DNA from: Xylocopa sonorina
Lineage: Eukaryota > Arthropoda > Insecta > Hymenoptera > Apidae
Assembly: GCF_050948175.1 (NCBI RefSeq)
Contig: NC_135199.1
Coordinates: 3,538,501-3,602,500, forward strand
Length of the DNA: 64,000 nucleotides
Reading direction: 5' to 3'
A program made the translations under genes and the position numbers. Below the pieces are notes generated by a model. It was given only the letters and a program-made list of their open reading frames with translations. It had not been told where the DNA came from and did no database searches. Within the stretch, counting starts at the first letter, position 1. Each line of letters begins with the position of its first letter. Shown here piece after piece: positions 12,835-25,273 of the stretch.

Positions 12835-15800
12835 TTCCCTCTCTTTCACTCTCCGTCCCTCTCTGCCCCGTTCTTTCTTTCTCCCTCCTCTTCTCTTTCG
12901 TTTCTCTGTGATACCCCTTTCTCCTGTTTTTGCCGGGCGTTTCGATCAGCGCCGGTTGCGATCACGACGAATGCGCGGCGATCAATGGGGCATAAATGCG
13001 CGTCGAGACAGGGAGAGGATCGGTCTGAGGTCGGAGTTTTACGCACGCCTATCAGGGAAACGTGAACGCATACGGGTGTCGTCGAGAGAGTACGGAAGAA
13101 GAAAATACACACACGGCTCTGGAGCAGCGTGCCACGCTGACGACGGTTATATTGGCTGGGATATCTAACGAGAAAGCGCGCTGAGTACACTGATATTATT
13201 TTTATAACAACGCGGTGCGCGGTCGTCCTAGGCCGCGCCCAATATACCCCCACCCTCGGCTAGCTACCCTCCCCTCCACTAACTGTTACTCCCTACTCCT
13301 ACTCTAGGGGAAGCCTTACTGTTCGTCCCCACCAGAGATACGCTCGTACCGGCGTGTGAGACTCCGAGAGAAGGGTGAATAGGAAAAGGTTCTCTTGACT
13401 ATCCTGCGTGGGTATATCAAAGCCGGAACATTTTCTTCGATCGAGCCGGAATCAAACACCGACCACCAACCGTTTTTTCGTTACACGGTTCCCGATACGC
13501 GCCAGCTTCGCTCGAACGAGGACACTTTTTCTAAATATCTTCTACGACTATTCGTGGGTATGTAATCTATCGTACCGTAACATCGGCGCACCACGTTGCA
13601 CGTGTACAGAGTCGCCGTCTGATGGACGCCGGCAAACACTAAACCTTGTCTTCCCGTTTTTCGCTCCCTTACTCTACTTTATTTATCTCCTGCGAGGACC
13701 GCGAGACACGTACAATCGGCAATCAAACGAACCAGCAACGTAATTGATCGCGAATTTTCCGAATTTCCCGCTCGCTTCGAATCGACCACGTTCTTTAACG
13801 ATAGAACGTATACTCGAGATTTTCCTTTCTCTAGCGGAAGAAAAGTGACTCGTACAGCGAATAACTAAGGAACGTAACGCTTAGCTCTCGAGCTGTACAA
13901 CGTCAAGAGCACTTCTTTGATCAACTTGCAACTCGAAAAGGGGGAGCGTACAAGTGCCCAACCACCGCGACTTTCTAAAAGACACCGCTCCACCGGTTAC
14001 TCCGCGTGCACTCAGTGGACCCACGGGATCCATTGGCGCTCGAATTCGAAAACTACACCGTGAACGGTTCGAATCCGCGCGCGGGGTTCGGCCGTACGCG
14101 TTCCGCTCAGAAAAGGAGCAAGACCGGTGAAAAACGAAATACGGATTCCTGGTTATCCGTGAAGGCACCAGGATTGATTCCGTTACGGAGGTCTCTTTGT
14201 TCGGCCAGGTAGAGAGGAAGGATTCGCCTTTCTTTTGTGCATGCCTGCAGGTATATGGGTGCAGGCCGGCCACGGGTATTCGTGGCTTTTCTGCGCTCAC
14301 GTTTCATCGTCATTATCTTTGGCAATGACGAGGGTGTTATCCTTGAACTAGATTTATCATTCACAGAACCGTGGCCGGATAGCACTTGAATATCTGGTGC
14401 GAGCAAACGCCTGCCGTAATTGTGTTTCGCTATGCCCTTTTAGATCCGAAAGCAATCCTGATACGCCCTCCCCCCAAAATAGCTTTCCCGCGTCGTTTTG
14501 TGATAAAGCAATTAGAAATCGTATTCTCAACCAGGTTTTAAAGCCAGGTGTAATTGAATTTTCATAAATGCGCTCAGTGGACACAACAATCTCTTAGTAA
14601 TCGGCATAATAAAATAATAAACGTCAAAGTATCCGTTTATCGAAATATTGAAAAAGATATAGCGCAATGTAAACTTCTACTTTGGCACGAGTGATCAATT
14701 TTTGGACTAGTTCTATACGAATCTGATGTGAATAGCACACCTGTGCAACTTGTGCTATGATCTTCCGGAAGAAAACAAATGATGATTACAAATCACCGAA
14801 TTACGCAAAGGGGGCTGGGGGATAAAAAAAAAAGAACGGAACTTCCCGCGAGGGGAGTGGTCACATAACCGAAGAGACGTTGATCCATTATAAACAAGTG
14901 GACAGCCAGTTATAATACCAGGATGAACTTGAATTTTAAATGCGCTGTACGGTCGCGTGGTTATACCATGAATTTTTATTATACAGGGTAACTTAACAAG
15001 CAATAAAAACACCGCTGCTCTCGCGCAACAAACGAAAAACCATTTAACTGTCCACGTTCCTTTGAAGCAAGTTCCTCGGCATTTATTCGCGAATAAAATT
15101 TCGAACGAGTTGCGAGATCTGCTACCCTACAATTTATCTTTTTTAATGCTCAGTTACACTCGAGGGATCGTGCAACTATAACTGATTTAATGGAGTTGTT
15201 CCACTGTAGAATTATCGCTTTTCAACAACATTAAATTCGAACTAAATTAGTAATTACATTGAAATAAAACGTATCGTCGATGGTAAATTTATTACTTACG
15301 ATTTAGTGGAACGTGTAATAGATAATGTTTAATCGACGCTGTTAAATTCCACGGCCGTGTCAACACGTAAAAGCTGACGTTGTCTGAAACCAACCCATGC
15401 ACTTTTTCTTCTCGCTTAGCCTCCATCAACTAATTCGCTAAATGATCAATCGATTACACCCTTCATCGAGCATAAATCCACCGCAGCTTCCTAGAACCGT
15501 CTCCTACACGGTTCGCGACTTATTTCCCCCTTTTTACCGGCCAAAAAAATTCATCGTGCCTCTGCTACCAGTTCTTTGCCTGCAGATCCGATATCACGGA
15601 GAACCTGCTAATCTGATATAATGAAAACAACGCGTATACACCTGGAGGGGTAACGAAGTATTCGAAGACTTTCGGTAGGTGTTCCAAGAATTCGATTCTA
15701 CGTAGATTGCACGTCCAAACTGAGTGCAGAAATTCGATAAATACCATGTTCGGGACGAGAATAGCATCGAACTCGTCTCGTCATTCATGTCGAGACGAAA

Positions 15801-17422
15801 GTGCAGACTTCACCGCGAACCGCATGGCGGCTCTTTGTTCCGCACGGTAATTATGGTTGGTGTAGGTTAAGGCAGTGTTTAAAGATAATTAATAGTTGCA
15901 CGGCCCGTAAGTATCGGTATCAATGAAGCGTGGCTAGAAAGTGGCGTGGGATCAACGAATGGTTTCCGGGCGCATAAAAATTAATGGATCTGACGTCGAC
16001 CTTCGCAGAAACTATCCCTTCTCTATGGAATTGTTCCAAGGCTGCCTGGCTAATTACCTCGTCGAAAGCAGCAGATTTGAATCTACGAAGGTGTCAACGA
16101 GTTTGTGCCTATATGCACACCATTCAAGATTTTGATCTCTTCCATTTTTCATCATTCTTGGATTAGAACGTATTTTTACGACGACACTGGTTCACTGTTC
16201 TCTAACGCAAACCGTATTGTTTGCAATGATAACATTAACGATAGATTTTGGCTATTAGCTTAACTCTTTTTGTCAGTGGAACCGCGTTCCAACTTAAAAG
16301 TGACAAAAGATAGTTACGACCAGGTTCTTCTCCACGAGAATCGTCGATGATGCGCGCGCGGACGCTTTCTAAATGATTACGTAAACGGGTCCGTGCACAA
16401 TGTGCCCAAGCATAATTACTCGGCCGCTGTTATCAACGTAATTTCCAATGGCAATGCCACCCACGTGATTCCATAAAATTGTGGAGTGGGTAGTTTAATA
16501 ACTGGGACGGCCGTGGAAACGAGCGATCCGAGACGAAGGGAACGAACGAGAGCGGCTTTTACCCCTCCAGGGTGGATCAGCCGATGGAAGGAAAGCAAGG
16601 AGGAGCGACGTAATTCGGGCCAGGAGGAAAGGGTCCTCCAAGGGGAGTATAGAAGATGACGGGTGTACAGGGGGGGATAGGGAGAGTTTAGGTGGGTACA
16701 GTGAGGGTAACAGGGGAGAAGAGAGAGGGAAAGAGAAATGCGAGGGTGCGTAAGGGTGGCGGATCCCTGGAATCAATAGTGGCCACGCACCCTTGAAGAA
16801 TTTTCGCACCAGGAGCCCGGATGTCTCAGGACAAGCTGGGAAAGCTTCCCTGTTTCTATCGAATTCTGGTTTCACGGTAAAGAAAATCGAATCAAAAAGA
16901 TGTTATTTTTAAAGGAACTCGCTGCCGTGATTTATCCTTTATCCGTCTGGGAGGTACACACGTATGATTCATTCGCGTATAAAGGAAACGTTTGAAAAGA
17001 ATAGCATACATAAAACAGTTGTAATGCGCTACATACGAAATTAACTTTCCGAGTAAAGTCTCGAAACTTCTGGTCGTTGAATTTACAGTACTTCGCTCGG
17101 AAAAGGAATCGAGTAAAGTCGATATTACTTAACTAGTTTATATATGATCATTGATTCCCTATGAAGGGCGCTATTAATTTTCAAATTTGAAATTATAACT
17201 AGACTTGTAATTTGATTTAACATTTTAATTTAAACGTTTTAATAGTATTTAAATTTTAAATTATCGATCAGAAATATTCATTTGGATTATATGACGCGTT
17301 TCTTTTTTTTTCCTTTTTTTTGAGAAAATATTTTATAGAATATTGTAGAACGTTTAGTGAGGATAAATACTTGTCTTACAGGTCAATGAGTAACGGAAGA
17401 ATGGCTGGGAAAAATGACTCAC

Positions 17423-17479
17423 CTCCAACCACTGCCAACTTGGCCAACTGAAGATTCTGGTAGGGCGTCGCCGCTACCC
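17423..17479 (-). CDS. Imp: Imp 57-nt probable cassette exon in the RRM-KH linker
   Basis: A 57-nt stretch is bounded by a strong acceptor (CCCGTTTCCTTGTTTTAG) and a strong donor (GGAG|GTGAGT). With the phase-2 entry left by the RRM exon it reads R then GSGDALPESSVGQVGSGW, and exits again in phase 2. Because its length is a multiple of three it can be skipped without breaking the frame, as expected of an alternative cassette. The encoded peptide is rich in Gly and Ser and has no domain; it would lie in the flexible linker between the RRM and the first KH domain. A phase-1 reading is also open (VAATPYQNLQLAKLAVVG) but does not fit the upstream exon. Membership of Imp is inferred from strand, position and phase. 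Confidence 0.7.
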
Positions 17480-20400
17480 CTAAAACAAGGAAACGGGAAT
17501 AGGTAAGGATACGGGAATTCAAGGGTATCGGGACAGGATATTAAAGACAGAGATAATTCTATGTTTTCGTCGTTTCGTTTTCTACGATCATAAACGAAAA
17601 AAAAAAAGAAAGAAAACGACGAAAATGTTGTTTCTTTTATACCGCATTGTTATGCTGTTAATAAATTATCGAGGTAGTCGAGATTTAACGATCGTTATCA
17701 AATTTTTTGCACGCAAAATGAGTTCGCGTTTTTGCACGATGGCTTCGACTATACCCGCCACCTAATTATGTATACCATGATTCCGCTTTTCCTCTCGAGA
17801 GGAATTTAATCCAACATTGTATTAAAACTTTAGCCAACTCGATTTGTCCTTCGATCGTGATTCTTTGCAAGCGAAAAAGCGAAACTATGACGTACGAAGG
17901 ACCGTAAAAAAGTTTCGTACCGCGGATAATTGGAGGCCTCCGCGACATGCATATTAATCGGGGATCTATCTGGTAGGGGACAAAAAAAAATTTAATAATA
18001 ACCGCATCGCCGAGATAGGAATCTGGCCGGTAGGAATGGCCAGGTGCAGCGTCTTCCGTGATCCGTGCATATTCTCGGGGGTTTCTTTTTCACGGCGTCC
18101 TTTTGCGTCGGTCACGCCAATTAAGAGGCATCGCCGTTAAAATCACCTTTATGCTACCTTCGTACCAGCTACTGTGCGAAGTTTCAATTTGTCAAGAACG
18201 GAGCCTCTCGATCGGACTTTCTTTAAAAAGTTTCACTTTCATTGTGCCCGTAATAAGATTGCAAAAAATGCACGCGATCGCGCGACACCGTCTGAAAGGG
18301 GCTCGAACTTTCAATGCATCTTCCCTCGTCGTTCTACCGACAATCGTTACGATGTTTACTTTAAACAATCGAATTTTACGCCGGCCGCTTTTTCTTCGAC
18401 GTGTTTCCTATTGTAATAATCGGTGTTGCGCCGTCCGGTCGAAACGAATCGAATCGAGCCGAAGTCGATCGGGAGGATCAATTTCCAATTCGCGGGCGCG
18501 CCCTTTACAAAGACGCGATTTGCGCGGCGGTACAAAAAAAGGGGGAAAAAAAGAAAAAAAACCGAATCGTTCCGGTGGAACAATCCAAAATTAAGGCATC
18601 GAGCGTGACTTTGCCCGGCAGCTGCATTCAGCAAGAAAAATCGCGTCTTCCGCGACGCCGTCAAAGATTTTACGATCGGCCGCGTTCTTCTTGCATCGCC
18701 TTAAAGCGGAACCATTGACGTTGCAACGGGCGAGAAAGTGCATCGGGACAAGGGGGAGCCGAAAACACCGGAGAAACACGAGCCGCGTACGCTAAGAGGG
18801 GCGAGGGTACCTATATAACAATTATTGCACGTCAGCATGCCTCAATTTCGACATAATTAAGCGAGGCCCTTTACACCTGCGGATTGTGCGAAGTCTGTAC
18901 ACGCGCATACCCGTGTAATTTTCTTTTTTCACCGTGACGATCTCTGCTCATCTGTGGATCCTTAGCGTGATAAGGGATCGCGCGATGAAAACGGCTTCAG
19001 CAGAGAGGAGAGGGGAGAAAATGAGAAAAAGCAACCCTAACCGCCTCCGCTTTTTGCTGGGAAAAAAAAAGAGCTATCGTCACGACGGACCGTGGTGTGC
19101 ATCTTGACTTAATGTTCTTACGTGCCCTTTTCTTCGGGAATGATTAATTGCTATTAACGAGGGGAACGACCTGCGCCAACACGTTCAAGATAAAACCGTG
19201 GAAGATTTAATATCCCAAAAAACATAATTCGCTTGTAGGCAAGCCGTTTTAATCGCTGCGTTACATTTTTTACGTCTCCAAGCTATCGGAATATTAATTA
19301 CGACCAAACGCGGCTGTTTTACTACGGTTGTATGCAAAATATAAATTATTGGTTGCTTTAAAATACCGTTTGTGTAAAAATACTATTTAGAAGTAGAAAC
19401 GACGGTCGAAGAGCGACGATTCGAAGAAGAGAAATTGACAATTTTCATCGGACGCTAGCAATTGAATCATTAATCACCTTCCGGGAGGTTTAGGTGATAA
19501 TTGCATTTTCGTTTCTCGCGCATTACTTAAGGGCGCAAATTACTTCCCGTGACAGCCCGAAGCGTCTGATCGGTATTTCGATTGAAAGTCCTCAGCTTGC
19601 ATTTAAAGGCACCTACACGTAAATGAGTTTCGTTTATATGGTACGTACGCATGCGTCTGCAAGAATAATTATATCTTTTAATTCGCTAAGCTATAAAAAC
19701 GAATTGATCAAGAGTACAGTTACCACTTTATTTTAAACATTCAACTTTAAGTTACACAAAAACGATATCCCCATAAAATTATTTAACACCGTTTCTCGCG
19801 AGATTCTGTGCAGTTTTATAAAAAAAAGCACGTAACGGTATCCACCGAAAAATGCGCGTTCGAAAGAAACAAAAGTAATTTACATTTCGTGGTATCTGGT
19901 GGTACATAAAGACGAGCGTAGAATCTGTTTCAAGGGTCAACCGGATATCTGTTGGTCAATGGAGTTTCGGGGAGATAACCCCACGGAAGGCGCGCTGGTT
20001 TCTTGTGTGAACGCAGCTGCACAAGGACGTGTATCGAGTTCCTCCTCATCAGGATATCGTCCCTCGAGGCTCGTAGGAAGATACTTTAAGCAAACATCGG
20101 AAGGAGCGATCCTACCGGGCGGGTCCCGTTGTATCGTTTTGTTTTCGATGTTCCGACATACGAAGCCGTCGGTAGTTGCTTCTTGCAGAGAAGAGGATCG
20201 CGGTAACCCGGCCGGGAGAAGGGCAGAAGTGCGAAATGGAGGCAACAACGAACGATCCAGTTTTCTGTTTACCAAACTCCAGCTTTATACGCGTCGATTC
20301 ACTAAGATTCATTACACAAGGGATTATGTGATAATCCTAGCCTAAAGTCACGCGTGAAACGAACGTTTGTATGTACGTGTATAGCGCATACAAATCGAGT

Positions 20401-23400
20401 ATCGATTTGAGAAGTTGACAGGAACGAACAGACCGGTAACTGTTTAGCGTTGCGTAAGTTATTTCCAAGTACAAAGAAAGTGGGCAAAGTTAGTCCTGAC
20501 AAACGGCGCTTGCGTGGCCTGGTAGTTGCATTCAACATAGATGCAACAAGTGCAAGCAGGGTGTATTACCAATTCACCCCTGCTTATAACGAGCCTAATT
20601 CAAGGGACAATTAACACCTTCATTGATAGGCTGATTTTTTTATGACCCTCTGCTCACGCCACACGGATGATCTAGCAATCTAAACTTCTATCAGTACCAA
20701 CAAGTTTGCTTCTAAAATCTCTTTCGCAATATTTACAGTACCGTAAAAATGCCGATTAGCCAACACTATTAAATGGCATTCTTAATGCTCGGCGGAATAT
20801 TACGATATAAAGCGAGCAAACGAAAATTTCATATCTAATCTTTAAAAAATGGTAATTAATTAGAGCGAAACGATGGAAATAATTAACTCCGTCGAAGGCT
20901 CGTTAAGCAAATCGTATGCAAGCGCAGTGCATTCCCATTTAAGATAACGATCTAATTTGCACTTTCGCGTTTTACCGCGAGAGAAGGATAAAAAGTGGGG
21001 ATAAAAGCTGCGACCGGATCTGCGTGTATAATATAATAAGCGTAATCTGCAGAAACTGGCTGAACAATCGTCCTAATCGCATTTGAAACGCATCGCACAC
21101 ACAATATCCGCGCGCGTTCGCCCAAAAAAGTATCAACAACATCCAAAAAAATCCAGATGCGCCTGCGTCCCGTAGCAGCCGGCTGTGCATTGACGCAACA
21201 AGTGCATGCAGGATGCACCAGTGAAACAGGGGGAGGGGGAGGGTAGAAGGGAAACGGGGTTGGGTGGGGTGGTCAGAGAAAAGTGGGGAGCTGAAAGGGG
21301 TGGAGGACGAGCAGAGGCAGAATTAAATGCAAGGCGAGGGAGGGGGCACACCACCAGGGAAGGGCACGAGGTTGGCACGCGCCGAGTGCAACGATTCACT
21401 CCAAGAAAAGAGAGAAAAGGAAGGCAAGGAGAGAAGAGGAGAGAAAGAGAGGGGTGAACGGAACAGTATATAAAAAGAAAGAGAGGGAGAGTCCATTGCA
21501 TCGAAATGTAAGATGCATCCTCGGTGACTCTCATGGCAGTTTTTTATTTAGTTTCCCTGGCATCCACGATGCGGACATTTGTTTGCGGCTTATGAAATCG
21601 AGGGGACAAGTGATACAGACAAACGACAGCACTCAAGTGCAGGAAATGCAAACAAAGTGCATTCAGCCAGCCGGGTCACCATCGACTGCAGGGGGTTAAC
21701 TTACCCCTATGCACCCTTCCTATCGTACAACCTGACTGACCTGATATGCGCCGCGAGGTGCATCGGCCTTGTTATGCAAATGGGAAAAGTGCAGTTCTGC
21801 ATGTGCAAGTGGAAATACGTGCGATTCATGCGCGCCACGTACGACTAGATATGCACTTGATACCTGGAACCGTAGGTATCTCCCCCTTCGCTATTGGAAA
21901 ACATTCATTCACGGATAAAGCTGACGGATCGTTGTCCTCTTCGCATTCGAAGGAGTTTCCTCGAGTTATCGCAGTTGCAAGTCGGTTTACCGCAATACGA
22001 ATTCTCGTGCACCAACTGAATAAGGTATACGGATGCATATGGCTACATTTTACAAATTCACCGCAAAAGTGGACTTCCTTTCGTCAGCTTTAAGATAGCC
22101 TTTGCGGTCGTCGAATGGAGCATGTGCACCGAACAACCATCTTTCAATAGCCTCGAAGAAGCAACTTTGTGTGTTTTGAATTTTGCGCGAGCAATCTAAA
22201 CTGGGATGGGAACAAACTCGTGCGAGAAGAATGCCTAATGTCCTCATAATAAATTCCTCTGAAAAATGTTAAATATCTCACTCTGATCTCATGAAGATGT
22301 AACACTTTTAATTGTGTACCTCTGAAAAGGTATACGGAGCTAAACAGGAACGAACTACGCATCTTTAGATATGAAAATGAAAGTCCTCGAAATAGAGCGT
22401 GAATGGAGTCGCAGGGTGATATAATTGTCATCATTCGTTACGAATTTTCCGTTCGGTTCTCACACTCGCGAAGCTAGAGCAACGTCACACATTGCCGGGC
22501 TTAACACAAAGAGGCCGATAGAGCCAGTTAAAGGAAATAGAATCAGAAACGCGGTGGATCCCATGGAATCATTGTAAGGACTCCTGAGGGTCTCACCCCT
22601 CGGGCCTTAAACTAGTTTCCGCTCGTACCAGTTCGTTTCTCCTTGCCCTCTTCCTTTTTCTTTCACCGATCTCTCCGCGTCCTTTCTTCTTCATGTCACT
22701 GTAGCCACCGTACGAGAGTGCTTTACATTTGAAACATATCGGCTTATATGGAAATGAATGTTTAGCCATGCATCGGTCCTAAACATCAAAAACGAGCGGC
22801 GAACACTCGCCGCTGGAAGTAGACGCGCGAGTTTTTGAAACAGCAACCGAGAGGACAACTCGGAAGTGATACCCGTCCTCGCTGAATCGGCGGACTCTAT
22901 TGTCGGGCAACGATCTCCCCGTCTAATCTTTTTGCGAGCAATCGTGAAAGAAATTTCATTTCTGACAACGGTTACGTTCGTCGCCCAAATTTTAACGGGA
23001 TCATCGCACGAACTCGGCAGGTTTAGGAAAAAATGAAAATCCACATAGAATTATCAACGCGCGTCGATTATTATTATGCGCCAGTCATACGCAATCGGTA
23101 TCTGTGGAATCTTTGCGATACAATTTCCGAGCGTGGTCAGTTTTTCCAGGTAACCATTAAAAAGATAACAGCGGCCAGTAACTGTCGCCGTAAATATTAA
23201 TTTCGGTTCCGTTTTAAGGATACTAATGCAATGGGACAACCGTATTAAAAGTGTTTGCTTGTACAGCTCGTTATACTGTCCACTCTCTGCACATTGCATT
23301 TAATTGCTCTTATCTACCGTCGAATATCGTTACGGCCAGCAACAAATCCTCGGTTTATACCTTTGCGCGTACGTATCGTCGATAAGGTTTCTTGTGTCAA

Positions 23401-25209
23401 GACGAATCATCGTGGTACGGAGTAAACGAGAAGAGAAACAGAGAAAGGGGCGAAGGTGGGGGATGGTGAAATAACAGATTGCAGTTGTGGCACGAGCGAG
23501 CAGCCTGGGCTCAGCTCGGGGTTCGTAAGGAGAAGGCAGGTGCCACATTTTTTTTCGAACGCCTGCTTCACCATCGAGGAGGAGGCTGCCTCGGTGTGCA
23601 GAGGCTCCCAAACATTTCTCCGATCGCATCCGTAAAAGTAGAAAGTTCTCGAGCGAAAGAAAGAAAAAAGAATGCCGATCGAGACCAAGGGTAATTAATT
23701 ATAGTCATCACATGCCACTTTCGCGCGATAATGAAATGTCTAAAATTTAAATGTCTGCCGTAGAAGGAACGAAGTAACATCAGCTCGCAAATCTTTTCAT
23801 TTCATATGGTGATTAATATATTAAAATTCTCTGTGTAGGAAATTCAAGCAAATAGAAAGATCATCTAATTCCAATAGTGTCTAAACCTTAATGGATTGTA
23901 ATTATACAATTAGATGAAATGTTAGCACGCGTGGACAAGTGCATACTGCATGTAATAGTAATAATACGTACCAGCGATCCGTGTATGTGAAATACATGTG
24001 GCAGCATGCGAAAAAAACAGTGCATATATAATTCGTATTCTGCAAAACTTGCGTGCATAACAATTGATGAACGATATCGTTGCAATCGTAACAGTTGTAA
24101 CAGTTATCGGTAAGCTCTGAGGATCGATCGCGGTGAAACAACGGCAAGAAAGAATTTACATGACAAACGATGGTAAAGTTCGCGAGGGAAGTTTCGGAGT
24201 TTGCTCTATTTTTCGAAGTTGAAGCGTGGTAATTGGATGGTTTTGTTTGGTAAAGTGAACCGCGCGCGATCCCTTTGACGGTGTCCGACAACTATTCAAA
24301 ATTCTACCACGAGAATGAGTTCCACTGTAGATAATCCTCGACGATTTTTGCTTGGACACGTTCGGCACGAGTTCGAACTCTCGTGTGCGCGCTCGCGCGC
24401 ATTTACTCGCGTACGGCCAATTATGCACCTCGTTATGCCGGCATTACGCGTGATCTCTCTTTTGATCGAGAAATTGCCCAGGGTTAATAACCCCTTGCCG
24501 AAGTTTGTGTAAGCGATTACACAGAATTTTTTGAAGACAAATGGACTATTAGCACGTAACAACAAAGTTCGCCCGAAGCTTTCGGCACGGTGCCACCGAG
24601 CCGGCCGAGTTGGTTAACTTTTTTCCAAATACTTAATACGTAGTATACGTGTAAGTAAGTGTAACACGGCGAGCGTCCCCTGCCCGATGGATTAATTTAC
24701 GACCGTTTAAAGAACGGCGGTTAACAATATTCGCCGACCGGACAAGTTTTTAATTATAACCGCAGTAAGACACTTCATGGCTAATTTATTTAACGGGTAT
24801 ACATTTGCATACAAAGTAACGTAATATGGCATGCCTGTAAAGCAAAGTGCCTTATCGCAAAGTCATTTGGCGGGGAATACTGTCGATTAACCGAGCAACG
24901 AACGTCTCACTGAGTTATAATTATTTGCAATTAATGAGTAAGCTGCGGATGTTTATGCAAATTTATATCTCTATAAACACAAATAAAAAAAAAGTGATAC
25001 GTAATTACAGACTTGTTTTGGCCTCTAAATATTATAATGTGTAATTCGATATTTTGTATATTCTTGCGTATTATTATTGCATTATGCAGCTTTTTATACA
25101 TTCAAATTTCACGCGGGTACATAAGCATTCGCGCTTATTAATGGAGTCACTTAATGAAGTAAACGCAAGACTTTACACGGAAACAGTTATTGAAATGTTA
25201 AAAACATAC
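17480..25209. other. Imp intron between the RRM exon and the 57-nt exon
   Basis: Non-coding by inspection. The notable content is the TGCA-rich cluster at 20.5-21.9 kb with a TATA-like box at 21,467. No additional exon with phase-2 entry and exit was convincing; a GTAAGT on the minus strand at about 21.7 kb has stops in all frames within 80 nt. Confidence 0.5.
20540..21217 (+). repeat. Two copies of a 26-bp TGCA-containing element
   Basis: Copies at 20,540-20,565 and 21,192-21,217 match at 22 of 26 positions, sharing GCAACAAGTGCA and GCAGG. They lie in the same orientation 652 bp apart, at the left edge of a dense cluster of TGCA words (20.5-21.9 kb). Confidence 0.7.
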
Positions 25210-25273
25210 CGTTTCTTCGGTCCACTGGCTACAGATGGCTCCACGACAAGCGCCGACCCGAGATACGTGTATC
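25210..25273 (-). CDS. Imp: Imp second coding exon, RRM part 2
   Basis: This 64-nt exon was found by looking for the missing end of the RRM. The acceptor is a pyrimidine-rich tract ending in TTTTTTGCTTCAG. The exon takes up the phase-1 G of the previous exon and reads G-YTYLGSALVVEPSVASGPKK, then two bases (CG) before the donor GTATGT. The join DKLN-G-YTYLG gives the usual beta-4 strand and VEP ending of an Imp RRM, so the two exons form one domain. It leaves the frame in phase 2, which matters because both the 57-nt exon at 17.4 kb and the alternative first exon at 11.1 kb fit that phase. It is too short to show up as a separate open reading frame. Confidence 0.92.

Larger units (their letters stand above)
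12451..17422. other. Non-coding, probably Imp intron
   Basis: It holds a TA-rich microsatellite at 12.5 kb and a CT/CTTT/CTAT tract at 12.8 kb in a CpG-rich setting up to about 14.2 kb, then ordinary AT-richer sequence. Long open frames at 12.6-13.2 kb are microsatellite translations. No exon was supported. Confidence 0.5.

Noticed and set aside
12614..13168. 184-codon plus-strand open frame
   Set aside because: Its core is the translation of a CT/CTTT/CTAT microsatellite (Leu/Ser/Phe runs). No family resemblance.
14060..14090. tRNA-like B-box word (GGTTCGAATCC)
   Set aside because: No matching A box at the right distance and no cloverleaf can be formed by eye. No tRNA was supported anywhere in the window.
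8587..17180. Shared 16-mer AAGGGCGCTATTAATT at about 8.59 and 17.16 kb
   Set aside because: One exact 16-base match is about what chance gives in a 64-kb window, and the flanks do not align.
18058..18594. 178-codon plus-strand open frame
   Set aside because: No recognisable domain, a basic low-complexity end from an A/G tract, and overlapping open frames on both strands inside an Imp intron.
21626..21790. Candidate minus-strand exon ending at GTAAGT near 21.70 kb
   Set aside because: All three frames meet stops within about 80 nt and no good acceptor was seen.
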